From Micrococcaceae bacterium (GTDB lineage Bacteria; Actinomycetota; Actinomycetes; Actinomycetales; Micrococcaceae): a DNA stretch of 64,000 bases. Numbering within the stretch: the first letter of the stretch is position 1; each line of letters opens with the position of its first letter. A program made the position numbers and the translations under genes. The stretch covers positions 35,950 to 99,949 of the forward strand of contig JABXHI010000041.1 of NCBI GenBank assembly GCA_013393415.1. The letters are read 5' to 3'. Below, one piece after another: positions 36,701 through 43,645 of the stretch. The notes beneath the pieces were generated by a model, which saw only the letters and a program-made list of their open reading frames with translations, was not told where the DNA came from and did no database searches.

Positions 36701-39489
36701 TGGCCCTACGTCCGGTTACGACGCAAGACGAAGATCCGGAGAACCCCGAGGACCCTGCAACGCAGCTGCCGACCCGCCCGACTCCGCAGGCTCCAACCGA
36801 GCCCACAATCCCGGAGGCACCGGATCTGGAAGGCACTGAGCTGATCACCGAAGAGACGCAGTGGCGCTACTCTGACACCGGTGACGATCCAGCCGAAGGC
36901 CTTGATTCCAAGACGGCCTGGACAGCTGAAGACTTCGATGATTCCGAATGGAGTACTGGCAGTGATAGCTTCGGTGCCAAACGTGGCGAGATCGCTGACC
37001 TCGGTGGTGGCTATACCCCGGCCACCTTGGTAGACCAGTACAAGGAGGACACCACCGATAATAAGGAGGCGTTCTTCTTCCGCACTACCGTTGAGCTCGA
37101 CGACGAGCTGCTAGAACGTGTCGAATCATTGAGCGGACGTCTTGCTTATGACGATGCCGCCCGGGTCTACGTGAATGGTGAACAGGTCGCGGGCTTTCGT
37201 GATGGTCGTATCGATGCGGCCGAAACCAACATGGTGTACGCCGGTGATAACGAATCCAACCCCTCGGTGGACACCTTCTCCGTCGACGCTGAGGTGTTGC
37301 GCTCCGGCACCAACACAATTGCCGTGCAAGTGCACAACACCAACGCAGGTAGCTCGGACATCTTCATGAAGCTTGAAGAACTCAGTGTCGTCGCCAGTGA
37401 CGCACCGGCAGCGGTCTCTGATGTGGTGCTGACGGTAGGTGCTGATCAGACTGAACGGAACCTGACATTCTATACCGACCGAGAAGTGCCTGCACAGGTG
37501 CAGATAGCTCCGACCAGCGCAAGGACTTCTGAGGACTTCCCGGAAGCCGAAGCTAGCATCGTAGAGGCTGAAACCAACCAGGCGCCCGATCAACGATTCT
37601 CCAATAAAGCCACCCTGGAAGGGCTCGCTGAAGACACCTCGTACCTATACCGGGTGGGGAATGATGAGATGGGATGGTCACGCTCCTACGAGTTGTGGAC
37701 CGGCACATACGACGAAACCTTCAGTTTCGTTTTCCTCTCGGATGCTCAGATCGGTGCCTCAGGAAACTGGGAAACCGACGGTGAACGCTGGGATACCGCA
37801 TTGGGTACCATTGCGGATCTGGAACCGGACACTTCGCTGATTGTTTCTGGCGGTGATCAAGTGGAAAGCCACACCTCCGAAGACGAGTATGCGGCATTCC
37901 TGGAACCTGAACTGCTCAAGCAACTCCCGTGGGCGGTTGTGCCCGGCAACCATGACAATCAGTCGCAGGCATATGACGCCCACTTCAATATCCCCAACCG
38001 CTCAATCGAGCATGGCTATGAGGACGTTGAAGGACGTGCTGGTGGGAACTACTGGTACATCTACAACGATGTGCTGTACCTCAACCTGAACTCCAACGCT
38101 CGCAGCCCAGGCGAAGAAGACCACATCGAGTTTGTGCGCGAGGTAGTAGAAGAGCACGGTGATGACGTCAACTGGACGGTAGCCACCTGGCACCACTCGA
38201 TCTACTCGGCAGCATTCCACTCCGTGGAGACCGATGTTATCGAGCGTCGCGAAGCATTAGCGCCGGTCATGAGCGAATTGGGCGTGGACTTGGTACTCTC
38301 AGGACACGACCACATTTACACCCGTAGCTACTTGATGGACGGTACCGAACCGGCCGGCGATCTGGAAGCTCAGCAGGAATCCGGGGTCACACTGACTCCC
38401 GAAGACGGGGAAGTGCTGTACTTGACGGCGAACTCCGCTTCGGGCAGTAAGTTCTACGGCATCGACGACAATTCCCCGGACGCTGCGGTCAAGGATCAAT
38501 CCAATCAGCCGCAGTACACCGACATCGACGTCTCGCCTGAGGCACTTACTCTGAGCACCTATCAGACGTTCGATCGCACCATGATTGACCAAGTCACCAT
38601 TACTCAGGACGCTACCGCGCCTGAACTGGAAGGTGTACACGAGGAAGTCGAGGTGGCCCAGGGCCAGCCATTCGAACCGTTGGAGGGCATTACTGCCACC
38701 GACGCGTCCGGTGGGGATCTGACCTCAGCCATCACCGTCGACGGCTCAGTAGACACCGCTACGCCAGGGACCTATGAATTGGTCTATACCGTCAAGGATG
38801 CCTCGGAGCTTGAAACCACAGCCACGACTCAGGTGACTGTGACCGCGGTACCACCGACCCTCGGTGGTGTCCCAGCAGAACGCACCGAAATCGCAGGGGT
38901 CGAATTCGACCCACTGGAAGGTGTTACTGCCACCGATGCCAACGGTCAAGATATAACCGACAGCATTACCGTGGAGGAAGGAGCAAGTCTCCTACGCATG
39001 GCGCTACCTGAAGCGGGCACCTATGTGCTGGTGTACTCCGTCACCGACGACTACGGCAGCACCGCAACCGCGCGCTCAACCGTAACCGTCACCTCACCTG
39101 AAGAACCGGGTGAAGGTGAAGAGCCAGGTGATGGTGAAACACCGGGTGAAGGTGAAGAACCAGGCGATGGTGAAACCCCGGGTGAAAGCGATGAACCAGG
39201 TGACGGTGAAACCCCGACCGAGGAACCAACCGAACCGACCCAAACCCCTACAGACACCGGATCGGGTGATCCAACGGAGAACGCCACGGACGAACCCGGC
39301 GCTACTTCGCACACCGAGTCCAGTGGTCCCAACGATGGGGAGGCGTCGGACGACAATGGTTCTTCCGGTGACCAGAACGATCTGGCCAATACCGGTGCCA
39401 ACATGTGGTTGCCGTGGATATTGGGCATGGTGTTGATCGCACTGGGTGCCGTGTTAGTGATTCGTCACCAGAGGGTCAGCAAACACTAG
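33796..39489 (+). CDS. Surface-anchored GH92 alpha-mannosidase fused to phosphoesterase
   Basis: An 1897-residue exported protein. Signal peptide about 1-45 (S-H-A cleavage); GH92 N- and catalytic domains about 55-775 (G-F-G-M-T-R-L-S-G-T-G-C, F-S-G-W-D-M-Y-R, G-N-D-D-L-G-S-L-S-A-W-Y-V); a beta-sandwich about 800-975; a galactose-binding-like jelly roll about 1020-1200; an FN3-like purple-acid-phosphatase N-domain 1207-1305; a calcineurin-like metallophosphoesterase 1309-1516 (S-D-A-Q-I-G, G-G-D-Q-V, G-N-H-D, W-H-H-S, G-H-D-H); two DUF5011 Ig-like repeats 1609-1766; a Gly/Glu/Pro-rich wall spanner; and L-A-N-T-G (1863-1867) plus membrane anchor and basic tail. The combination suggests attack on phosphorylated mannans. 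ATG 33796 has GAAAGGA. Confidence 0.9.
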   Translation: MPTDFEGRPVTLRIPRRFRTGMAATIVAAVAAAGLVSAPVSHAEPSSDITAFDAVDQFIGTGFDHDNGGRGNDHYGNTYPGATVPFGMVQSSPTTYKTEDGEQFGGYEYSADQLRGFGMTRLSGTGCRSNYGGFDFPVMPYTGEMGESDVLPTNPAESISEYFLDFKHEDEAAEPGYYSVGLEDGVDVELTSTTRTSVSRYAFDDNATLMFDAAGSNNDVSYADIAFDPETGELSGSVTANIVCNGGDPYTAYFSATFDQQVEAYGTWDAVGMETGDTVASTESAHGSGMWLTFEDGADVTSKTGLSYVSVEGARNNASSETQDVDFDEVRAQARGTWEEALGTVDAQGGTEDERVKLYTALYHALLHPNTFQDADGRYRGFDDEVHQIEDGRDFYVNFSGWDMYRGQAQLLAMLFPERGSDINQSIVAMVEQSGQWTSWPTYNRVQTKMSGDSLQTIVASIDDFGSTDYNREAALESMVQSQSLPATDSARSDAAIYGVLGWVPADRNNAATSRTLEYATNDFSIAQLAQRLGDEEAYDLFSQRGQNWKNVFNFAREHIDGRDKNGFINAPLNTQGNQFEQSTGKQYGFNVTQNMDALIEARGGVETATEELDAVLEDLDGGAFSETAYLANQPSFILPWVYNWLQDPAKTTDTLYRATTELFDTTPSGLYGNDDLGSLSAWYVWANIGMMPAIWGTADMVVSAPMFESITISSQGSDRTVEINAPGAGSTTKYATGLSVNGTSQTASWLPASFMQNGGGTLDFTMDTEPGSWGTGEDDVPPSYDHGENARNSVGTTNDGAVNMGGLDGGGTGLSRQDLEAAGVTGGAEISMGETGVTFTWPDTAPGEADHWIPNGQVLDFEDTPASGISFMGLATNGPSRGTAEVTYTDGTTQDVDVRFSDWVPGSIEPGNVRLIELTQRNTLDGGSDSAAPVVFGTSVVPLDEDKTVSSVTLPTEVSQGIMHIFDVALRPVTTQDEDPENPEDPATQLPTRPTPQAPTEPTIPEAPDLEGTELITEETQWRYSDTGDDPAEGLDSKTAWTAEDFDDSEWSTGSDSFGAKRGEIADLGGGYTPATLVDQYKEDTTDNKEAFFFRTTVELDDELLERVESLSGRLAYDDAARVYVNGEQVAGFRDGRIDAAETNMVYAGDNESNPSVDTFSVDAEVLRSGTNTIAVQVHNTNAGSSDIFMKLEELSVVASDAPAAVSDVVLTVGADQTERNLTFYTDREVPAQVQIAPTSARTSEDFPEAEASIVEAETNQAPDQRFSNKATLEGLAEDTSYLYRVGNDEMGWSRSYELWTGTYDETFSFVFLSDAQIGASGNWETDGERWDTALGTIADLEPDTSLIVSGGDQVESHTSEDEYAAFLEPELLKQLPWAVVPGNHDNQSQAYDAHFNIPNRSIEHGYEDVEGRAGGNYWYIYNDVLYLNLNSNARSPGEEDHIEFVREVVEEHGDDVNWTVATWHHSIYSAAFHSVETDVIERREALAPVMSELGVDLVLSGHDHIYTRSYLMDGTEPAGDLEAQQESGVTLTPEDGEVLYLTANSASGSKFYGIDDNSPDAAVKDQSNQPQYTDIDVSPEALTLSTYQTFDRTMIDQVTITQDATAPELEGVHEEVEVAQGQPFEPLEGITATDASGGDLTSAITVDGSVDTATPGTYELVYTVKDASELETTATTQVTVTAVPPTLGGVPAERTEIAGVEFDPLEGVTATDANGQDITDSITVEEGASLLRMALPEAGTYVLVYSVTDDYGSTATARSTVTVTSPEEPGEGEEPGDGETPGEGEEPGDGETPGESDEPGDGETPTEEPTEPTQTPTDTGSGDPTENATDEPGATSHTESSGPNDGEASDDNGSSGDQNDLANTGANMWLPWILGMVLIALGAVLVIRHQRVSKH

Positions 39490-39537
39490 GCACCTTGCTG
39501 TGAACCAGCAATAAACTCAGCCCCGCAACGGTGCTGA

Positions 39538-39577
39538 ACCGGTGGCCCGTAGATTGATTAATCTACGGGCCACCGGT
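39538..39577. terminator. Strong 18-bp hairpin
   Basis: A perfect 18-bp inverted repeat (39538-39555 with 39560-39577, loop GATT) beginning ACCGGTGGCCC. It lies between convergent genes. Neither flank shows a clear T-tract, but strength and place argue for a terminator. Confidence 0.65.
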
Positions 39578-39626
39578 GGTTAAGACGTAATGTCAACATT
39601 TAGGACAAACACGAGTAGGACCCGCG

Positions 39627-40682
39627 CTAGGGGCTGAGCACCTGCAGCAGCTCGTCGACCTTCTGTGGGGTCGTTGCCCAAGAACACACCAGTCGAACAA
39701 TCGGTCGTCCGGTCGCATCGTGTCCCCAGAGGTGGGCCACGTAGTGTTGGCGCAGCCGCGTTACGAGGTGTTCTGGTAGTGCGGCCAATACAGTGTTGGC
39801 ATCCGGCGCCTGAACTTCAACGTCGGCGATGTCGGCCAGGCCTTGGGCGAGCTGTCGTGCCGCAGCATTGGCGGTGGTCGCATTGCGATGCCACAGCGAG
39901 GTGCCAAACATGGTGTTCAACTGTGCCGACAAAAAGCTGGTCTTCGACGACAACTGTGTGGTGTATTTGATGATCGGGGCCAGGGTATCTTCGGGCACTC
40001 GATTGGATAACACCACGACCGCATCGGCACCGAGGGCGCCATTTTTCGTGGCTCCCAGCGACAGAATGTCCACGCCCAGGGCGGTCGTCGCCCCGTGGAG
40101 ATCCAGTTCGAGCGCGGCTGCGGCTTGTGCGAGTCTGGCGCCGTCCATGTGAATGGCCAGACCAGCTTCGTGGACGGCATTGCACAGTGCTGTCATCTCA
40201 GCAACCGTATAGACCGTCCCCATTTCTGTGACCTGTGAAATGGACACCGCGGTGGGCTGAGTCGACTGCGGATTGCCCAGATCAGACGCCAGGACCGCTT
40301 CGACGTCTGCGGGGTCGAGTTTGCCGTTGCGGTGCGGCTGGGGCTTCAAGCTGATGCCGGCGCGCACCGGGGCTGAGGACTCCGAGGTGTATACGTGGGC
40401 CGTATCGGCACAAATCACTGAGCTGTGCGGATGCGATACCGCCTGCAGCGCCACAATATTGGCACCGGTGCCATTGAAGACCGGAAACCCATACGCCCCG
40501 GTCCCAAAGACGGTATCGATCATCTGGTGGAAGTCCTCGGTGATCGGATCCCCACCGTAGGCGGCAGCGTCGGTGTTGGCATCGGCAAGCGCTGCCATGA
40601 TTTCTGGATGCGCCCCGGCAATGTTATCGGAGGCGAAATGTGGATCGGTCCCGGGCACGGTGAATCGTTGCGGGGTGGTCAT
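39627..40682 (-). CDS. Low-specificity threonine aldolase family enzyme
   Basis: A 351-residue PLP-dependent enzyme of the beta-eliminating lyase/threonine aldolase family (EC 4.1.2.48 type). F-A-S-D-N-I-A-G-A-H-P-E-I at the start, N-G-T-G-A-N near 72, H-M-D-G-A-R-L near 180, and the PLP lysine in S-L-G-A-T-K-N-G-A-L-G-A are all present. It would cleave L-threonine/allo-threonine to glycine and acetaldehyde. ATG 40682 follows the thioesterase stop with one base between (TAATATG); an ATG 12 nt further upstream would overlap it. Two-gene operon with the thioesterase. Confidence 0.87.
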   Translation of the reverse strand: MTTPQRFTVPGTDPHFASDNIAGAHPEIMAALADANTDAAAYGGDPITEDFHQMIDTVFGTGAYGFPVFNGTGANIVALQAVSHPHSSVICADTAHVYTSESSAPVRAGISLKPQPHRNGKLDPADVEAVLASDLGNPQSTQPTAVSISQVTEMGTVYTVAEMTALCNAVHEAGLAIHMDGARLAQAAAALELDLHGATTALGVDILSLGATKNGALGADAVVVLSNRVPEDTLAPIIKYTTQLSSKTSFLSAQLNTMFGTSLWHRNATTANAAARQLAQGLADIADVEVQAPDANTVLAALPEHLVTRLRQHYVAHLWGHDATGRPIVRLVCSWATTPQKVDELLQVLSP

Positions 40683-40683
40683 A

Positions 40684-41115
40684 TTATTCGGCATGGTCCA
40701 ACACTGCCATCGTGCACCGTGAAATGCACACCAGTTTCCCGTCCTGATTATGCAAGCGGATATCCCAGACCTGGGATCGTCGGCCACGGGAAATCGGCGT
40801 CCCCCGGGCGGTAATGACATCACCGGACAAACCCGGGCGAATATGGTTGGCGTTAATTTCCTGACCGACCACGTACTGTTTCGTCGAATCAACGGTCATG
40901 GTCGCGGCAATCGAGCACACGGATTCGGCAAGAACGACCGAGACCCCGCCGTGAAGGATACCGGCTGGTTGCAGGACACGCTCATCGACGGTGACTTGAG
41001 CATCCAGGTAGTCTTCACCGATGTGGGTGAATTCGATCCCGAGCACTTCGCCGACGGTCCCGTCGTTGAGCTTCGCGATATCTTCTAACGTGGGCTGATC
41101 AAACCAAATGCTCAT
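40684..41115 (-). CDS. PaaI-like hotdog-fold thioesterase
   Basis: A 143-residue hotdog thioesterase of the PaaI/DUF4442-4HBT class, related to the actinobacterial 1,4-dihydroxy-2-naphthoyl-CoA hydrolase-type enzymes. The active-site region is Q-P-A-G-I-L-H-G-G-V-S-V-V-L-A-E-S (about residues 49-65), with the catalytic Glu or Asp at its end and N-A-N-H in the central strand. It hydrolyses an acyl-CoA; the substrate is not visible from context. First gene of a pair with the threonine aldolase. Confidence 0.85.
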   Translation of the reverse strand: MSIWFDQPTLEDIAKLNDGTVGEVLGIEFTHIGEDYLDAQVTVDERVLQPAGILHGGVSVVLAESVCSIAATMTVDSTKQYVVGQEINANHIRPGLSGDVITARGTPISRGRRSQVWDIRLHNQDGKLVCISRCTMAVLDHAE

Positions 41116-41253
41116 GCAGTGCTTCTTTCACGACCGGGTAGGTGCGTTGACAAGGTGTTCTTCAGCTTAGGATACCGAACCTCGTGTGGGTTTACACGAA
41201 GTTCATGTGGCATTTCTTGCGCAGGGATTTCCCTGGTGATTAGCCTGGCTCAC

Positions 41254-41466
41254 ATGGAACTTTCACGACGGAGATTATTTGTCCTGGGTGCCGCATCCGC
41301 CGCAACGGCAACAGCGGGCCTCGTCATGGCGCCCGGTGCCAACGCAGCAGACCTGGCGGCCGAGACCGCTGAGCAACCGCTGGGCCATGGCACCACCTAT
41401 GACCAAACAGCCAAACAACAGAATCCGGCCAACCAGCTTGGTTGCCCCCTCGGAAAGGGGTTGTGA
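41254..41466 (+). CDS. Tat signal ORF, in frame with following amidase
   Basis: 70 codons beginning M-E-L-S-R-R-R-L-F-V-L-G-A-A-S, a clear twin-arginine signal peptide with an A-N-A cleavage site near residue 31, followed by a 39-residue linker ending C-P-L-G-K-G-L and a TGA at 41464-41466. The same frame continues past the TGA straight into an amidase domain. The two parts look like one exported amidase interrupted by a stop. Either the gene is broken, the TGA is read through, or the amidase restarts at ATG 41470. Confidence 0.6.
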   Translation: MELSRRRLFVLGAASAATATAGLVMAPGANAADLAAETAEQPLGHGTTYDQTAKQQNPANQLGCPLGKGL

Positions 41467-41469
41467 TCC

Positions 41470-41913
41470 ATGCAGCCGATCTGGAAGCACACCGAAAATT
41501 ACACCGGCGGACGAGGTGGCACCGCCGTTGACCGCATTGTCATTCACTACATCGTCGGAACGCTGGCGGCCGCTGATGCCACCTTTGCGAATTCGTCGTC
41601 CGGGGTCAGTGCACACTATGGTATCGGGGAAGGGGCGCTGCATCAGTACGTCAGTGAAATGAATACCGCCTGGCACGCCGGGGATTTCCCGATGAACCAG
41701 CGCAGCATCGGCATCGAACACTCGGCTGATCCTGATCGTGCGCCATCTAGCTCGACGTACGACATCTCGATTGACCTGTGCACCCAAATTTGCCGGGACT
41801 ATGATCTGGATCCGCAGACCCAGATCATCCCGCATCATTGGGTGGTGGCCACCGCCTGCCCCGGCACGGTCGATTTACAGCGAATCCGAGATGCAGTGGC
41901 CGCACGGTTGTAG
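41470..41913 (+). CDS. N-acetylmuramoyl-L-alanine amidase domain
   Basis: A 147-residue Amidase_2 (PGRP-like) zinc amidase domain cleaving the MurNAc-L-Ala bond of peptidoglycan. I-V-I-H-Y-I-V-G holds the first zinc His, A-W-H-A-G-D-F the second segment, and H-H-W-V-V-A-T-A-C-P-G-T the last His and Cys ligands; N-Y-T-G-G-R opens the domain. An AAGGGG stretch lies before ATG 41470, so independent translation is possible, but the product would lack the upstream Tat signal. In frame with 41254-41466 across TGA 41464-41466 (S-M following). Confidence 0.8.
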   Translation: MQPIWKHTENYTGGRGGTAVDRIVIHYIVGTLAAADATFANSSSGVSAHYGIGEGALHQYVSEMNTAWHAGDFPMNQRSIGIEHSADPDRAPSSSTYDISIDLCTQICRDYDLDPQTQIIPHHWVVATACPGTVDLQRIRDAVAARL

Positions 41914-41931
41914 CGGACCCTGCATCGGGAA

Positions 41932-42744
41932 TTAGTAGCTGGTGGTTTCCGTTTCGGTACTGGTCCACTTGGCCGCAAGCTGCTCGGTCGCACGGGCCAA
42001 CAGGGCAACATCGGCGCCAACATTGACGAAGTCAGCGCCGGCAGCCACATAGTCCGCGGCCTGATCCGGGTTGAACGCGTTAACGCCGGCGATCTTGCCC
42101 GCAGCTGTTGCCTTGGCGATCACGTCCTTGGCGGCCTTCACTACATCCGGGTGGTTCTGCTGCCCCAGGTATCCCATGGATGCCGACAGATCCGAAGGGC
42201 CAATAAAGATCCCGTCGATGCCCTCGATCGCGAGGATGTCATCGATGTGCTCAACCGCTTCGGCCGTCTCGATCTGAATGATCAACGTGATCGTGTCACG
42301 TGCCGTCGTCAGATACTCGGGATAGCGACCCCACGCACCGGAACGAGCCAGCGCCGAACCGATGCCTCGGGTGCCCTCCGATGGGTATGCGACCGCGGCG
42401 GCGGCTTTCGCTGCGTCTTCGGGGGTGAAGATCATCGGAATGATCAGCGACTGGGCGCCTAGATCGAGGAACTGTTTAATAATGCGCGAGTCATTTTCTG
42501 GTACACGAACGACCGGAATCGAGGAATAGCCTGCAATGACCCGCAACTGTGCTTGGACGGATTCCAGGCTCAAGGGGGAGTGTTCGGCGTCAATGAGCAA
42601 GTAGTCCATGTCGGCCCCGGCGGCGATTTCGGCCACGGTGGCATCACCGGAAGACAAGAACATGCCGGCTGCCGCACGGTTGCGGTCCTGCTGTGCTGCA
42701 TCGGTAAATAGTGTTTTGAATGATGGGCGAGGTACTAAAGCCAT
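41932..42744 (-). CDS. hpaI: 4-hydroxy-2-oxoheptanedioate aldolase (HpaI family)
   Basis: A 270-residue HpaI/HpcH class II pyruvate aldolase (EC 4.1.2.52). Typical segments are G-M-F-L-S-S-G-D, D-Y-L-L-I-D-A-E-H-S-P (catalytic Asp/His region), R-V-P-E-N-D, G-A-Q-S-L-I-I-P-M (metal site) and I-F-I-G-P-S-D-L-S-A-S-M-G. It makes pyruvate and succinic semialdehyde in homoprotocatechuate (4-hydroxyphenylacetate) breakdown. GAAAGGGA precedes ATG 42744. It follows hpaH by 28 nt; the upper pathway genes are not in this window. Confidence 0.88.
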   Translation of the reverse strand: MALVPRPSFKTLFTDAAQQDRNRAAAGMFLSSGDATVAEIAAGADMDYLLIDAEHSPLSLESVQAQLRVIAGYSSIPVVRVPENDSRIIKQFLDLGAQSLIIPMIFTPEDAAKAAAAVAYPSEGTRGIGSALARSGAWGRYPEYLTTARDTITLIIQIETAEAVEHIDDILAIEGIDGIFIGPSDLSASMGYLGQQNHPDVVKAAKDVIAKATAAGKIAGVNAFNPDQAADYVAAGADFVNVGADVALLARATEQLAAKWTSTETETTSY

Positions 42745-42772
42745 ACTGAAAATCCCTTTCTGGTGCTGGTGG

Positions 42773-43558
42773 TTAGTCGAACTGGACGCCGATGGTGCCG
42801 AGCGGACCGAAATCGGCAAAGACCGTATCGCCCTGATAGACCCACATGTAGCGCGTGAACGAACCGGCCAGGATCATTTCGCCGGCCTCCAGGTAGTCAT
42901 CGTGTCCAGCCAAACGATTCGCAAGCCAGTGCACACCATTGGCCGGGTGGCCCAGGATGCCCGCAGAAAGACCGGTCTCCATGATTTCCTGGTTGCGCCA
43001 CAGCGCACCGCCAACCCAGCGTAGATCGAGGTCGTCTGGTTTCATCGGGCTGCCACCCAGTACCATCGCACCCAGGGCAGCGTTATCCGAAATGGTGTCG
43101 ACAATCGTGCGGCCTTCCATTTCGATGTGGGCGTCGAGAACTTCCAGCGCCGGCGTGACGTATTCGGTGGCACGCAGTACATCGAAGATGTTGACGTTTG
43201 GCCCACGCAGGTCATCCTTCAGCACGAAGGCGAGTTCTATTTCGATACGCGGATGGGTATATTGCTTCCATTCGAAAACGTGACCGGATTCGAAGACCTG
43301 GTCGTCAAAGATCACGCCGTAGTCTGGTTCGTCGATGCCGGTTGCATCTTGCATCGCCTTGGAGGTCAGCCCGATTTTGTGGCCAGCGTTGCGACGACCG
43401 GTTTCGATTTGGCGATCCGCCCAGATCTTCTGGATGGCGTAGGAATCTTCGATCACCATATCGGGATAGCGCTTGGTCAGCAGCGGGACCGGTTTGCGGT
43501 CAATGTTGGCCTGGTGTAGTTCGTCTGCAATTTTGACGTGTGTTTCGTGGTCTAACAT
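42773..43558 (-). CDS. hpaH: 2-oxo-hept-4-ene-1,7-dioate hydratase
   Basis: A 261-residue hydratase of the fumarylacetoacetase-like fold (EC 4.2.1.163). It contains G-H-K-I-G-L-T-S-K-A-M-Q, E-P-D-Y-G-V-I-F-D-D, E-I-E-L-A-F-V-L (metal Glu residues) and G-S-F-T-R near the C-terminus, matching HpaH/MhpD-type hydratases. ATG 43558 with AAGGAG is preferred over an upstream start in the same frame. It is the first gene of hpaH-hpaI and supplies the aldolase substrate. Confidence 0.88.
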   Translation of the reverse strand: MLDHETHVKIADELHQANIDRKPVPLLTKRYPDMVIEDSYAIQKIWADRQIETGRRNAGHKIGLTSKAMQDATGIDEPDYGVIFDDQVFESGHVFEWKQYTHPRIEIELAFVLKDDLRGPNVNIFDVLRATEYVTPALEVLDAHIEMEGRTIVDTISDNAALGAMVLGGSPMKPDDLDLRWVGGALWRNQEIMETGLSAGILGHPANGVHWLANRLAGHDDYLEAGEMILAGSFTRYMWVYQGDTVFADFGPLGTIGVQFD

Positions 43559-43590
43559 CGGACTCCTTGAGTAGAAAAAGCCTGTCTCAA

Positions 43591-43600
43591 TCGTATACGA
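43591..43600. promoter_or_regulatory. Perfect TCGTATACGA palindrome before hpaH
   Basis: A 10-bp perfect palindrome 33 bp upstream of the hpaH start. GTATAC-centred palindromes are typical operators of GntR (FCD/FadR-type) repressors. A similar GTATACGA element lies upstream of soxB. Inference. Confidence 0.4.
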
Positions 43601-43645
43601 AATGCCATTGACGTATTGTGAGTTTGTCGAAGTGCGCAATGACCG

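Noticed and set aside
39100..39240. Short-period DNA repeat that could suggest a CRISPR or VNTR array
   Set aside because: It encodes the Gly/Glu/Pro wall-spanning repeats of the mannosidase; units are contiguous without spacers.
41467..41512. SECIS after the amidase TGA
   Set aside because: Only a 4-bp TCCA/TGGA stem starting directly after the TGA and a weak GCCG/CGGC pairing with a 26-nt loop were found; neither meets stem and distance rules.
41275..41838. 187-codon minus-strand ORF over the amidase
   Set aside because: Runs antisense to the Tat leader and to zinc-ligand motifs; no family match.
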